Assembly: GCF_022549225.1 (NCBI RefSeq)
Contig: NZ_JAKZFD010000001.1
Span: 372,001 to 436,000, forward strand
From: Pelomonas sp. CA6
GTDB lineage: Bacteria; Pseudomonadota; Gammaproteobacteria; Burkholderiales; Burkholderiaceae_C
Reading direction: 5' to 3'
DNA: 64,000 bases
In this document: piece after piece, positions 8,387-18,508 of the stretch
How the letters are laid out: every line of letters starts with the position of its first letter
Position numbering within the stretch: position 1 is the first letter of the stretch
Program-made: the position numbers and the translations under genes
Notes under the pieces: generated by a model
Databases searched by the model: none
Told to the model about the DNA's origin: nothing
Seen by the model: only the letters and a program-made list of their open reading frames with translations

Positions 8387-8796
8387 CGGATCCGCCGTGG
8401 CGGATCGTTCGTGGTCTAGTCCGGTTTCCGGCCCGACAGGGATGTCGGGTCGCGAATCCCGGTCTGTCCGTTGACCTGCCGGCAGTCGCCGGCAGCGCTG
8501 ACTCCTCGCGTGACGCCCCGGTCTGCGGGTGCGATACGCACGCGTCTGCGCAGGCGGGCGGTCTTGCGGCGCGATGAGTTATAGTCTCGGACTCTTTTCA
8601 GATGGGGGCGGTGTTGTCTCCCCCGTCTCAAGACAAGCGCGGGCGTGGCCGAGCTGGTCTTTGTGCCAGGCTTTGTGCCCGGCCTTGTGCCAGGTTGGAG
8701 CCGTCAGCGCCCAGGTATGACCGAATCGGGGCCGATGGGCCTGCCGGCTCGACGCCGGTCCCGTTCACCGCAACACTCAACTGTTCAGAGTCCACT
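8387..8796 (+). other. gap between tRNA-Leu and tig: hairpins, candidate tig promoter and structured leader
   Basis: No gene is supported in these 410 bases. They contain a GC hairpin right after the tRNA (GATCCGCC 8389-8396 with GGCGGATC 8399-8406) and a perfect hairpin CTGCCGGC/GCCGGCAG (8476-8495, loop AGTC). A -10-like TATAGT (8580-8585) has no clear -35 box. A further hairpin pairs GATGGGGG with CCCCCGTC (8601-8627). A triple 12-base repeat follows at 8660-8695. If the TATAGT is used, tig has a leader of about 200 bases that begins with that last hairpin. Confidence 0.5.
8660..8695 (+). repeat. three tandem 12-bp repeats in the tig leader
   Basis: The units TTTGTGCCAGGC (8660-8671), TTTGTGCCCGGC (8672-8683) and CTTGTGCCAGGT (8684-8695) follow one another with one or two differences each. 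They lie about 100 bases before the tig start codon. Their role is unknown. They could arise by slippage, or could form alternate pairings in the leader RNA. Confidence 0.8.
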
Positions 8797-10110
8797 ATGG
8801 CTGTCACCGTCGAAACTCTCGAAAAGCTCGAACGCCGCATCACTCTCACGCTGGCGGCCGCTGACATCAACAGCGAAGTCGAGACCCGTCTGAAGAAGCT
8901 GGCCCGCACCGTCAAGGCCGATGGCTTCCGTCCCGGCAAGGTGCCGATGTCCTTCGTGGCCCAGCGCTATGGCGCGTCGGTGCAGTACGAGGTCGTCAAC
9001 GACAAGCTGGGCGAGGCTTTCGCCGCGGCGGCCAACGAAGCCCAGCTGCGCGTGGCCGGCATGCCCCGCATCGCTCAGAAGGACGGCGCCTCGGATGCCG
9101 AACTGGCGTTCGATGCCACCTTCGAGGTCTATCCCGAAGTCAAGATCGGCGACCTGGCCGAAGCCGAGGTCGAGCGCGTCAATGCCGAAGTGACCGAAGA
9201 GGCGATCGACAAGACCGTTGAGATCCTGCGCAAGCAGCGTCGCAGCTTCGCCCAGCGCGCCGCGGCCGACGCCGCCGCCGATGGCGACCGTGTGACGATC
9301 GATTTCGAAGGCAAGATCGATGGCGAGCCCTTCGCCGGTGGCAAGGCCGAAGGCTTCCAGTTCCTGCTCGGCGAGGGCCAGATGCTCGAGGCCTTCGAGA
9401 AGGCCGTGCGCGGCATGAAGGCGGGCGAGTCCAAGACCTTCCCGCTGGCCTTCCCCGAGGACTACCACGGCAAGGATGTGGCCGGCAAGGAAGCCGACTT
9501 CCTGGTGACGGTCAAGAAGATCGAAGCCCAGCATCTGCCCGAGGTGAACGAAGCTTTCGCGAAGTCGCTGGGCATCAAGGAAGGCACGGTCGAAGGTCTG
9601 CGCGCCGACATCAAGAAGAACCTGGAGCGCGAAGTGAAGTTCCGCGTGCTGGCCCGCAACAAGGCCGCCGCGATGGACGCGCTGCTGACCAAGGCCGAGC
9701 TGGACCTGCCCAAGGCGCTGATCGAAGGCGAGACCGAGCGCCTGGTCGAGGGTGCTCGCGAGGACCTGAAGAAGCGTGGCATCAAGGATGCCGACAAGGC
9801 CCCCATCCCTGCCGAGCTCTTCACGCCGCAGGCCGAGCGCCGCGTGCGCCTGGGTCTGGTCGTGGCCGAGCTGGTGCGCGCCAACAACCTGCAGGCCAAG
9901 CCCGAGCAGCTGCAGGCCCACATCGAGGAAATCTCGCAGAGCTACGAGAAGCCCGCCGAGGTGGTGCGCTGGTATCTGTCGGACCGCCAGCGCATGGCTG
10001 AAGTCGAGGCCATCGTGATCGAGAACAATGTCACCGAGTTCGTGCTGGGCAAGGCCAAGCTGAGCGACAAGCTGCTGCCCTTCGACGAGCTGATGGCATC
10101 CGCCGCCTGA
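8797..10110 (+). CDS. tig: trigger factor, ribosome-associated chaperone and peptidyl-prolyl isomerase
   Basis: Binds near the ribosome exit tunnel and shields nascent chains. The ribosome-docking signature GFRPGKVP is at residues 43-50. An FKBP-type isomerase domain follows ([26 protein letters not shown], about residues 160-240), then the long helical C-terminal chaperone arms. The protein has 437 residues, the family length. The frame stays open upstream to an ATG at 8602, but the family begins with MAVTVETLE, so I use the ATG at 8797; the upstream segment would encode an unrelated Cys/Arg-rich stretch over the 12-bp repeats. It is followed by clpP, clpX and lon in the order conserved across proteobacteria. 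Confidence 0.96.
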   Translation: MAVTVETLEKLERRITLTLAAADINSEVETRLKKLARTVKADGFRPGKVPMSFVAQRYGASVQYEVVNDKLGEAFAAAANEAQLRVAGMPRIAQKDGASDAELAFDATFEVYPEVKIGDLAEAEVERVNAEVTEEAIDKTVEILRKQRRSFAQRAAADAAADGDRVTIDFEGKIDGEPFAGGKAEGFQFLLGEGQMLEAFEKAVRGMKAGESKTFPLAFPEDYHGKDVAGKEADFLVTVKKIEAQHLPEVNEAFAKSLGIKEGTVEGLRADIKKNLEREVKFRVLARNKAAAMDALLTKAELDLPKALIEGETERLVEGAREDLKKRGIKDADKAPIPAELFTPQAERRVRLGLVVAELVRANNLQAKPEQLQAHIEEISQSYEKPAEVVRWYLSDRQRMAEVEAIVIENNVTEFVLGKAKLSDKLLPFDELMASAA

Positions 10111-10145
10111 GGCTGCTGAGCCGCTCGACGGCTCCGCACATCGCT

Positions 10146-10178
10146 GGGCGCCGTGCCGCAAGGCCGGCGCCCTTGTTC
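10146..10178 (+). terminator. hairpin after tig
   Basis: GGGCGCCG (10146-10153) pairs with CGGCGCCC (10165-10172), followed by TTGTTC. It is a GC-rich stem with only a short T-run, so it is probably a weak or partial terminator between tig and clpP. Confidence 0.5.
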
Positions 10179-10259
10179 ATTTGGGCCATTCTCCGGGCCG
10201 GCGCAGGGGCTCGTTCAGCCGCGACATAATCGCCGTGCCACACCATTTCTGAGGAAACA

Positions 10260-10868
10260 ATGAGCGCGCTGGAAACAAGCAACCTGGGCATGGTGCCCAT
10301 CGTGATCGAGCAGTCGGGCCGCGGTGAGCGGGCCTACGACATCTACAGCCGCCTGCTGCGTGACCGCATCATCTTCCTGGTCGGACCGGTGAACGATGCC
10401 ACGGCCAACCTGGTCGTCGCCCAATTGCTGTTCCTGGAAAGCGAGAACCCGGACAAGGAGATTTCGCTGTACATCAATTCGCCGGGTGGCAGTGTCTCGG
10501 CGGGCATGTCGATCTACGACACCATGCAGTTCATCAAGCCGGACGTGTCCACGCTGTGCATGGGCATGGCGGCGAGCATGGGGGCCTTCCTGCTGGCGGC
10601 CGGGACCAAGGGCAAGCGCATGGCGCTGCCGAATTCCAAGATCATGATCCACCAGCCGCTGGGCGGCGCCCAGGGCCAGGCCACCGACATCGAGATCCAT
10701 GCCCGCGAGATCCTGAAGACCCGCGAGCAACTCAACCGCATCCTGGCCGATCGCACCGGGCAATCGCTGGAGAAGATCCAGAACGACACGGAGCGTGACT
10801 ATTTCATGTCGGCGACCGAAGCGCAGACCTATGGCCTGGTTGACCAGGTGGTCGAAAAGCGCGCCTGA
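10260..10868 (+). CDS. clpP: ATP-dependent Clp protease proteolytic subunit ClpP
   Basis: Serine peptidase that forms the double-heptamer chamber fed by ClpX or ClpA. The catalytic triad is complete: Ser106 (GMAASMGAF), His131 (MIHQPLGG) and Asp180 (DTERD), with the spacing of the E. coli enzyme. The oligomerisation and active-site segment [17 protein letters not shown] is intact. A ribosome-binding site GAGGAAA stands just before the ATG. Its partner ATPase clpX follows after 141 bases that contain two hairpins. Confidence 0.97.
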   Translation: MSALETSNLGMVPIVIEQSGRGERAYDIYSRLLRDRIIFLVGPVNDATANLVVAQLLFLESENPDKEISLYINSPGGSVSAGMSIYDTMQFIKPDVSTLCMGMAASMGAFLLAAGTKGKRMALPNSKIMIHQPLGGAQGQATDIEIHAREILKTREQLNRILADRTGQSLEKIQNDTERDYFMSATEAQTYGLVDQVVEKRA

Positions 10869-10896
10869 GGCCTAGGATTCCCGTTTGCTGCACAGG

Positions 10897-10958
10897 GCGG
10901 CGCCAGGATGTAACTGGCGCCGCTTCCGGGCTTTTATCGCCCCAAGGCGGCTTGGGGC
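10897..10958 (+). terminator. two consecutive hairpins between clpP and clpX
   Basis: The first has a perfect 10-bp stem (GCGGCGCCAG 10897-10906 with CTGGCGCCGC 10914-10923). It is followed about ten bases later by TTTT. The second stem, GCCCCAAG (10939-10946) with CTTGGGGC (10951-10958), follows directly. The first may act as an intrinsic terminator with an offset T-tract. Together they could set the ClpP:ClpX ratio; that role is inference. Confidence 0.55.
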
Positions 10959-11009
10959 ATTTGAACTATCATCATCGCAGGCACCCTGCCTGCTCCGAGT
11001 ACCAGACCC

Positions 11010-12278
11010 ATGGCCGACAAAAAAGGCAACTCCAGCGATAAAGTCCTGTACTGCTCGTTCTGCGGCAAGAGCCAGCACGAGGTGAAGAAGCTCATCGCCG
11101 GTCCGTCCGTCTTCATCTGCGACGAGTGCATCGAGCTGTGCAACGACATCATTCGCGACGAGGTGCCGGCGGAGTCCGCGCCGGGCCGGGCGAGCAAGTC
11201 CGACCTGCCGGTGCCCAGCGAGATCAAGTCCACGCTGGATAATTACGTGATCGGCCAGGACGTGGCCAAGCGCACGCTGTCGGTGGCGGTCTACAACCAT
11301 TACAAGCGCCTGCGCCATGCTGGCGAGTCCAAGGACGGCGTCGAGCTGTCCAAGAGCAACATCCTGCTGATCGGTCCCACCGGCTCGGGCAAAACGCTGT
11401 TGGCGCAGACGCTGGCGCGCGTGCTCAATGTGCCTTTCGTGATCGCCGACGCCACCACGCTGACCGAGGCCGGCTATGTGGGCGAGGATGTCGAGAACAT
11501 CATTCAGAAGCTGCTGCAGAACTGCAATTACGACGTCGAGCGCGCGCAGCGCGGCATTGTCTACATCGACGAAATCGACAAGATCAGCCGCAAGGCCGAC
11601 AACCCGTCCATCACCCGCGACGTCTCGGGCGAGGGCGTGCAGCAGGCCTTGCTGAAGCTGATCGAGGGCACGATGGCCAGCGTGCCCCCGCAGGGCGGTC
11701 GCAAGCATCCCAACCAGGATTTCCTGCAGATCGACACGACCAACATCCTGTTCATTTGCGGCGGCGCCTTCGATGGCCTCGAGAAGGTGATCCAGAACCG
11801 TTCGGAAAAGTCCGGCATCGGCTTCGGCGCGACGGTCAAGAGTAAGAGCGAGAAGCGCGCCGCCGAGTTGTTCCGCGAGGTGGAGCCCGAAGATCTGATC
11901 AAGTTCGGCCTGATTCCCGAGCTGGTCGGTCGCCTGCCCGTGGTGGCGACGCTGGCCGAGCTGACCGAGGACGCGCTGATCCAGATCCTGACCGAACCCA
12001 AGAACGCGCTGGTCAAGCAGTACCAGCAGTTGTTCGCGATGGACGGCGTGGAACTGGAGATCCGCTCTTCCGCGCTGGGCTCCATCGCCCGCAAGGCGCT
12101 GGCGCGCAAGACCGGCGCCCGCGGCCTGCGTTCCATCATGGAGCATGCGCTGATCGACACGATGTTCGAGCTGCCGTCCATGGACGGCGTCGCCAAGGTG
12201 GTGCTGGACGAGCACAACATCGAGGAGGACGCCAAGCCCCTGCTGGTGTACCGCGAGCAGGCCAAGGCGAGTGCCTGA
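11010..12278 (+). CDS. clpX: ATP-dependent Clp protease ATP-binding subunit ClpX
   Basis: AAA+ unfoldase that recognises and feeds substrates to ClpP. The N-terminal zinc-binding domain has its four cysteines at 15, 18, 37 and 40. The Walker A motif GPTGSGKT is at 122-129 and Walker B is IVYIDEIDK. The IGF loop that docks on ClpP is present (GIGFGA). The length of 422 residues is normal. It lies between clpP and lon and is the expected partner of both in protein quality control. Confidence 0.97.
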   Translation: MADKKGNSSDKVLYCSFCGKSQHEVKKLIAGPSVFICDECIELCNDIIRDEVPAESAPGRASKSDLPVPSEIKSTLDNYVIGQDVAKRTLSVAVYNHYKRLRHAGESKDGVELSKSNILLIGPTGSGKTLLAQTLARVLNVPFVIADATTLTEAGYVGEDVENIIQKLLQNCNYDVERAQRGIVYIDEIDKISRKADNPSITRDVSGEGVQQALLKLIEGTMASVPPQGGRKHPNQDFLQIDTTNILFICGGAFDGLEKVIQNRSEKSGIGFGATVKSKSEKRAAELFREVEPEDLIKFGLIPELVGRLPVVATLAELTEDALIQILTEPKNALVKQYQQLFAMDGVELEIRSSALGSIARKALARKTGARGLRSIMEHALIDTMFELPSMDGVAKVVLDEHNIEEDAKPLLVYREQAKASA

Positions 12279-12356
12279 GCCCGGGGCTTGATCTCCGTGG
12301 GGCGCTGCGCCACGCCGAACGGAACTGCCGTGGACGCCCTGACACCCTTTGTGCCT

Positions 12357-12374
12357 GTGCTGGCGGCACAGCAC
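12357..12374 (+). repeat. inverted repeat in front of lon, next to a possible -10 box
   Basis: GTGCTG (12357-12362) and CAGCAC (12369-12374) form a perfect 6-bp inverted repeat with a 6-base loop. A -10-like TGTAAT lies directly after it at 12376-12381, about 44 bases before the lon start. It may be an operator, or just a short hairpin. I see no clear heat-shock (CCCCAT-type) promoter. Confidence 0.35.
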
Positions 12375-12424
12375 TTGTAATCGACCGCTCAGGCCCTAGA
12401 TGGGGCTGAGAAAGAGAGGTTTTC

Positions 12425-14845
<2,421 letters not shown>

Positions 14846-14854
14846 ACGAGTGGC

Positions 14855-14893
14855 GGGCCACGCAATGCAAAATGCTTGCGTGGCCCAATAATT
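14855..14893 (+). terminator. intrinsic terminator after lon
   Basis: An 11-bp stem pairs GGGCCACGCAA (14855-14865) with TTGCGTGGCCC (14876-14886) around a 10-base loop. It is followed by AATAATTT. Its right arm overlaps the candidate promoter of the tRNA array. Confidence 0.8.
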
Positions 14894-14905
14894 TCGTTCT
14901 ATACT
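14876..14905 (+). promoter_or_regulatory. candidate promoter of the tRNA array
   Basis: TTGCGT (14876-14881), an 18-base spacer and TATACT (14900-14905) lie about 75 bases before the first tRNA-Gly. A GC-rich discriminator after the -10 (CTCGGC) fits stringently controlled tRNA promoters. Confidence 0.5.
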
Positions 14906-14979
14906 CTCGGCTTCAGCGCGACGGAGACACCAAGGCCGAAACGCTGAACGTTCGAAAGAACGGTTCCTCGGAACACCAT

Positions 14980-15055
14980 GCGGGAATAGCTCAGTTGGTA
15001 GAGCGCAACCTTGCCAAGGTTGAGGTCGCGAGTTCGAGCCTCGTTTCCCGCTCCA
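14980..15055 (+). tRNA. tRNA-Gly (anticodon GCC), copy 1
   Basis: A 76-base cloverleaf with encoded CCA. The acceptor GCGGGAA pairs with TTCCCGC. The anticodon GCC lies at 15013-15015 in the loop TTGCCAA, and the T-loop is TTCGAGC. It is identical to the copies at 15250 and 15372. An intrinsic terminator follows, so part of the transcripts should stop before tRNA-Cys. Confidence 0.97.
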
Positions 15056-15079
15056 AGTTTCCAGGAAAAAATTTCGAAG

Positions 15080-15106
15080 AAGGGAAGCCCCGGCTTCCCT
15101 TTTTTA
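15080..15106 (+). terminator. intrinsic terminator inside the tRNA array
   Basis: A stem of nine pairs (AAGGGAAGC 15080-15088 with GCTTCCCTT 15093-15101) with a 4-base loop runs into TTTTTT (15100-15105). It lies between tRNA-Gly copy 1 and tRNA-Cys. It closely resembles the terminator at the end of the array. Confidence 0.82.
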
Positions 15107-15167
15107 TCGAAGCCGGAGGCGCTGGACGCGGCACCAAAGGGTTCGGCAGAATCAGTCCGAGATTCTG

Positions 15168-15241
15168 GGCGCGATAGCAAAGCGGTTATGCCCCGGATTG
15201 CAAATCCGGTCAGTCCGGTTCGACTCCGGATCGCGCCTCCA
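15168..15241 (+). tRNA. tRNA-Cys (anticodon GCA)
   Basis: A 74-base cloverleaf. The acceptor GGCGCGA pairs with TCGCGCC, followed by discriminator U and encoded CCA. The anticodon GCA is at 15200-15202 within CCGGA-TTGCAAA-TCCGG. Confidence 0.97.
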
Positions 15242-15249
15242 AGGACATT

Positions 15250-15325
15250 GCGGGAATAGCTCAGTTGGTAGAGCGCAACCTTGCCAAGGTTGAGGTCGCG
15301 AGTTCGAGCCTCGTTTCCCGCTCCA
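15250..15325 (+). tRNA. tRNA-Gly (anticodon GCC), copy 2
   Basis: Base-for-base the same as copy 1 over all 76 positions, with different flanks. It starts only eight bases after the CCA of tRNA-Cys, so the two are surely processed from one precursor. Confidence 0.97.
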
Positions 15326-15371
15326 ATCCACCGGTCGCACCGGTTCCTGGGGATTCAAACCCGGGAGAAAT

Positions 15372-15447
15372 GCGGGAATAGCTCAGTTGGTAGAGCGCAA
15401 CCTTGCCAAGGTTGAGGTCGCGAGTTCGAGCCTCGTTTCCCGCTCCA
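15372..15447 (+). tRNA. tRNA-Gly (anticodon GCC), copy 3
   Basis: Third identical 76-base copy, 46 bases after copy 2. A strong intrinsic terminator begins five bases after its CCA. Confidence 0.97.
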
Positions 15448-15451
15448 GATC

Positions 15452-15484
15452 AAAAGGGGAAGCCGGTTGGCTTCCCCTTTTTCT
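15452..15484 (+). terminator. intrinsic terminator ending the Gly-Cys-Gly-Gly tRNA array
   Basis: A perfect 13-bp stem (AAAAGGGGAAGCC 15452-15464 with GGCTTCCCCTTTT 15469-15481) with a GGTT loop runs directly into T residues. It is a textbook Rho-independent terminator. Confidence 0.92.
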
Positions 15485-15592
15485 TGTCCGTTGAGCGGGT
15501 ATCCGCACCGTGCGACCGAGTGCGTCGGGCAAGGCCATAATGCGCGCGATTCGCTTCTTTGGGAAGCACGGCGCCCCAGCGCGCCGACCACC

Positions 15593-15680
15593 GCCCGGGT
15601 GGTGAAATCGGTAGACACAGCGGACTTAAAATCCGCCGCCCTAAAAAGGCGTACGGGTTCGAGTCCCGTCCCGGGCACCA
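15593..15680 (+). tRNA. tRNA-Leu (anticodon UAA)
   Basis: An 88-base class II tRNA. The acceptor GCCCGGG pairs with CCCGGGC before ACCA. The anticodon TAA is at 15627-15629 (GCGGA-CTTAAAA-TCCGC). A long variable arm and T-loop TTCGAGT are present. It lies beyond the array terminator, so it needs its own promoter, probably in 15485-15592. It ends 31 bases from the 3' end of the oppositely oriented murI. Confidence 0.97.
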
Positions 15681-15711
15681 GCGGCTGCTGCATCAAGTGC
15701 CAGCATCATGC

Positions 15712-16527
15712 TTAAAGCTTGCGCTGGCGCGCCTCCAGCGGCCAGCCTAAGGCCTCGCGTGCCAGCCGCTGCAGCGGTAGCGGGTCGCCAGTGCTTGCCA
15801 GCTGTATGCCTTGTGCCACACCTTCTTCCGGATGGGCCTCGCGCCAGTGGCGCCACAGCCGCGCGGCTTGGCGCGCCACCGCCGATTCGATGTTGAGCAA
15901 CTGGACGTGTTCGCCTAGCCGCGCCTGGATGTGCGCTTGGACCAGTGGGTAGTGCGTGCATCCCAGCAGCACGGTATCCACGCCGGCCTCGCTCAGCGGC
16001 GCGCAGCTCTGCGCGATGCGTTCGAGCACGGCTGGGCTGTCCAGATCGGCGGTCTCGATCAGGTCGGCCAAGCCGGGGCAGGGCTGGCTGAAGATGCGCG
16101 CCTCTCCGGCATGCTGGGCCACCAGCTGTCGGTAGCGTTCGCTGGACAGCGTGGCGCGCGTGGCCATCACGCCGATGCGACCGTTGCGCGTCTGTTGCAC
16201 GGCCGGCTTGATGCCGGGCTCCACGCCGACGAAGAGCAGGTCGGGCCAGCGTTGCCGCAGCGCATGGATGGCCTGCGTGGTCGCCGTGTTGCAGGCGACG
16301 ACGACCAAGCGCGCACCGTCGGCGATCAAGGCGCCCGCCAGGGTGAGACTGCGCTCGACGATGAACTCGCTGCCGCGCTCGCCATAGGGGGCATGGGCGG
16401 TGTCGGCGATGTAGTCCAGGCCGACCTCGGGCAGCAGCTCGTGAAGGGCGCGCAGTACCGTCAGGCCGCCCACGCCGGAATCGAAGACGCCAATGCGCGC
16501 GCCGTCCTGTCTCGCGAATGCACTCAT
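15712..16527 (-). CDS. murI: glutamate racemase
   Basis: Converts L-glutamate to D-glutamate for peptidoglycan stem peptides, in the cytoplasm. Both catalytic cysteines are present: Cys79 in VVVACNTATT and Cys190 in LLGCTHYPL. The substrate-binding N-terminus GVFDSGVGGLTVLRAL is intact. The length of 271 residues is typical. It reads away from etfB and shares the 167-base region between them as a divergent promoter. Its C-terminus is His-free and ends with a short basic tail (LEARQRKL). Confidence 0.95.
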   Translation of the reverse strand: MSAFARQDGARIGVFDSGVGGLTVLRALHELLPEVGLDYIADTAHAPYGERGSEFIVERSLTLAGALIADGARLVVVACNTATTQAIHALRQRWPDLLFVGVEPGIKPAVQQTRNGRIGVMATRATLSSERYRQLVAQHAGEARIFSQPCPGLADLIETADLDSPAVLERIAQSCAPLSEAGVDTVLLGCTHYPLVQAHIQARLGEHVQLLNIESAVARQAARLWRHWREAHPEEGVAQGIQLASTGDPLPLQRLAREALGWPLEARQRKL

Positions 16528-16584
16528 ATCAGGGCGAGCAGTCTAGACGGGTGCGGAGACTCCTGGCATGCTCTGTCTAAAATA

Positions 16585-16596
16585 GAACGATCGTTC
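16585..16596. promoter_or_regulatory. perfect 12-bp palindrome between murI and etfB
   Basis: GAACGATCGTTC is fully self-complementary and sits in an A/T-rich patch (flanked by AAAATA and GTTTTATT). It could be an operator for a TetR-type or other dimeric regulator of either divergent gene. I cannot name the protein that would bind it. Confidence 0.45.
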
Positions 16597-16659
16597 GTTT
16601 TATTCCTATTCTCCGCCCGGGGCATGCGTCCAGAGCTCGGCGGCACCCGTAGAATCCAA

Positions 16660-16675
16660 TTAACGTTAACGTCAA
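16660..16675 (+). promoter_or_regulatory. LiuR-like (MerR-type) operator in front of etfB
   Basis: TTAACGTTAACGTCAA is palindromic except for one pair. It resembles the ACGT-repeat sites described for LiuR-type MerR regulators of branched-chain amino-acid and fatty-acid breakdown in proteobacteria. It lies 19 bases before the etfB start codon. ETF genes are known members of such regulons, so the placement makes sense. The resemblance is from memory, and no liuR gene is in the window. Confidence 0.5.
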
Positions 16676-16694
16676 TTCGTCCTGGAGTGCTTCG

Positions 16695-17444
16695 ATGAAG
16701 GTATTGGTTCCTGTCAAACGAGTCGTCGACTACAACGTCAAGGTCCGCGTGAAGAGCGACGGCACCGGCGTGGACATCGCGAACGTGAAGATGTCCATGA
16801 ATCCGTTTGACGAGATCGCGGTCGAGGAAGCCGTGCGCCTGAAGGAAAAAGGCGTGGTGACCGAGGTGGTGGCCGTGTCCTGCGGCGTGGCCCAGTGCCA
16901 GGAGACCCTGCGCACCGCGATGGCGATCGGTGCCGACCGCGCCATCCTGGTCGAGACCGACGCCGAGCTGCAGCCGCTGGCCGTGGCCAAGATCCTGAAG
17001 GCCCTGGTGGACAAGGAGCAGCCCCAACTGGTGATTCTGGGCAAGCAGGCCATCGACGACGACTGCAACCAGACCGGCCAGATGCTGGCCGCGCTGACCG
17101 GCCTGCCGCAGGGCACGTTCGCCTCCAAGGTCGAGGTGGCCGACGGCAAGGTGGCCGTGACCCGCGAAGTGGACGGTGGCCTGGAGACCGTGAGCCTGGC
17201 GCTGCCGGCCGTGGTCACCACCGACCTGCGCCTGAACGAGCCGCGCTATGTCACCCTGCCCAACATCATGAAGGCCAAGAAGAAGCCGCTGGACACCGTC
17301 AAGCCGGCCGACCTGGGCGTGGACGTGGCGCCGCGCATCAAGACGCTGAAGGTCGAGGAGCCGCCCAAGCGCAGCGCCGGCATCAAGGTGCCCGACGTCG
17401 CCACGCTGGTGTCCAAGCTGAAGAACGAGGCGAAGGTCATCTGA
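16695..17444 (+). CDS. etfB: electron transfer flavoprotein beta subunit
   Basis: Small subunit of the FAD/AMP heterodimer that carries electrons from acyl-CoA dehydrogenases to ETF-ubiquinone oxidoreductase. [20 protein letters not shown] at the start and [18 protein letters not shown] are hallmark segments. The AMP-binding region [19 protein letters not shown] and the recognition-loop area follow. The protein has 249 residues, as expected. A GGAG ribosome-binding site lies nine bases upstream of the ATG. etfA begins 41 bases downstream, in the same direction. Confidence 0.96.
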   Translation: MKVLVPVKRVVDYNVKVRVKSDGTGVDIANVKMSMNPFDEIAVEEAVRLKEKGVVTEVVAVSCGVAQCQETLRTAMAIGADRAILVETDAELQPLAVAKILKALVDKEQPQLVILGKQAIDDDCNQTGQMLAALTGLPQGTFASKVEVADGKVAVTREVDGGLETVSLALPAVVTTDLRLNEPRYVTLPNIMKAKKKPLDTVKPADLGVDVAPRIKTLKVEEPPKRSAGIKVPDVATLVSKLKNEAKVI

Positions 17445-17485
17445 GCCTGAGCACGGAACGACAAGATCTGGAGATTCGACCCATC

Positions 17486-18418
17486 ATGACCGCACTCGTC
17501 ATTGCCGAACACGACAACGCCTCCATCAAGGGCGCCACGCTGAACACCGTCACCGCGGCCGCCGCCGCTGGGGGCGAGGTCCATGTGCTGGTGGCCGGCC
17601 ACAACGCCGCCGCCGCCGCTGCCGCCGCCGCGCAGATTGCCGGCGTCACCAAGGTGCTGCATGCCGACGCCGCGCAGCTGGCCGAGGGCCTGGCCGAAAA
17701 CCTGGCTGCCCAGGTGATCGCCGTCGCCGGCGGCTACAGCCACCTCCTGTTCCCCGCCACCGCGTCGGGCAAGAACGTGGCGCCGCGCGTGGCGGCGCTG
17801 CTGGATGTGGCCCAGCTCAGCGACGTCACCAAGGTGCTGAGCGCCGATACCTTCGAACGTCCCATCTACGCTGGCAACGCGATCGCCACCGTGCAGTCCG
17901 CCGACGCGGTCAAGGTGATCACCGTGCGCACGACCGGCTTTGACGCGGCCGCCAGCACCGGGGGCAGCGCCTCGGTCGAGACCGCCGCCGCCGCCGCCGA
18001 CAGTGGCAAGAGCAGCTTCGTCGGCCGCGAGGTCACGAAGAGCGACCGCCCCGAGCTGACCGCCGCGAAGATCATCGTTTCCGGTGGCCGCGCCCTGGGC
18101 TCCAGCGACAAGTTCAACGAGGTCCTGACGCCGCTGGCCGACAAGCTGGGTGCCGCGCTGGGCGCTTCGCGCGCCGCCGTGGACGCGGGTTACGCGCCCA
18201 ACGACTGGCAGGTGGGCCAGACTGGCAAGATCGTCGCCCCGCAGCTGTACATCGCCGCGGGCATCTCCGGCGCGATCCAGCATCTGGCCGGCATGAAGGA
18301 CTCCAAGGTGATCGTCGCGATCAACAAGGATCCCGAGGCCCCGATCTTCTCGGTCGCCGACTACGGCCTTGAGGCCGACCTGTTCACCGCTGTGCCGGAA
18401 CTGGTCAACAGCCTCTGA
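17486..18418 (+). CDS. etfA: electron transfer flavoprotein alpha subunit
   Basis: Large ETF subunit carrying the redox FAD. The C-terminal FAD signature is clear: [11 protein letters not shown], then [20 protein letters not shown], then [20 protein letters not shown] and NKDPEAPIF. The open frame extends far upstream, but the start is the ATG at 17486, which gives [15 protein letters not shown] and 310 residues. An Ala-rich patch at about residues 41-50 ([13 protein letters not shown]) is encoded by a run of GCC and GCT codons. It is followed by a hairpin and then an acyl-CoA dehydrogenase. Confidence 0.96.
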   Translation: MTALVIAEHDNASIKGATLNTVTAAAAAGGEVHVLVAGHNAAAAAAAAAQIAGVTKVLHADAAQLAEGLAENLAAQVIAVAGGYSHLLFPATASGKNVAPRVAALLDVAQLSDVTKVLSADTFERPIYAGNAIATVQSADAVKVITVRTTGFDAAASTGGSASVETAAAAADSGKSSFVGREVTKSDRPELTAAKIIVSGGRALGSSDKFNEVLTPLADKLGAALGASRAAVDAGYAPNDWQVGQTGKIVAPQLYIAAGISGAIQHLAGMKDSKVIVAINKDPEAPIFSVADYGLEADLFTAVPELVNSL

Positions 18419-18455
18419 TGCACCCGTGCCCCGTCGCGGGCACGACCGCTCAAAC

Positions 18456-18491
18456 AAGGGGCGCCGGCAGCACACGCGGCGCCCCTTTCTT
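18456..18491 (+). terminator. terminator/attenuator between etfA and the acyl-CoA dehydrogenase
   Basis: AAGGGGCGCCG (18456-18466) pairs with CGGCGCCCCTT (18477-18487) around a 10-base loop and is followed by TCTTC. It would lower, but probably not abolish, read-through into the dehydrogenase gene. Confidence 0.7.
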
Positions 18492-18508
18492 CATCCCTGG
18501 AGACAAGC

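Noticed and set aside
8163-8387. Small proteins antisense to tRNA genes (also 14899-15180, 15152-15358, 15355-15696, 59108-59371).
   Set aside because: They translate tRNA complements and give the well-known spurious peptides such as GLEPPHHC or NEARTRDLNLGK.
8602-8796. An N-terminal extension of trigger factor starting at the ATG at 8602.
   Set aside because: Trigger factors begin with MAVTVETLE at 8797. The extension covers a hairpin and 12-bp repeats and would give a Cys/Arg-rich stretch without relatives known to me.
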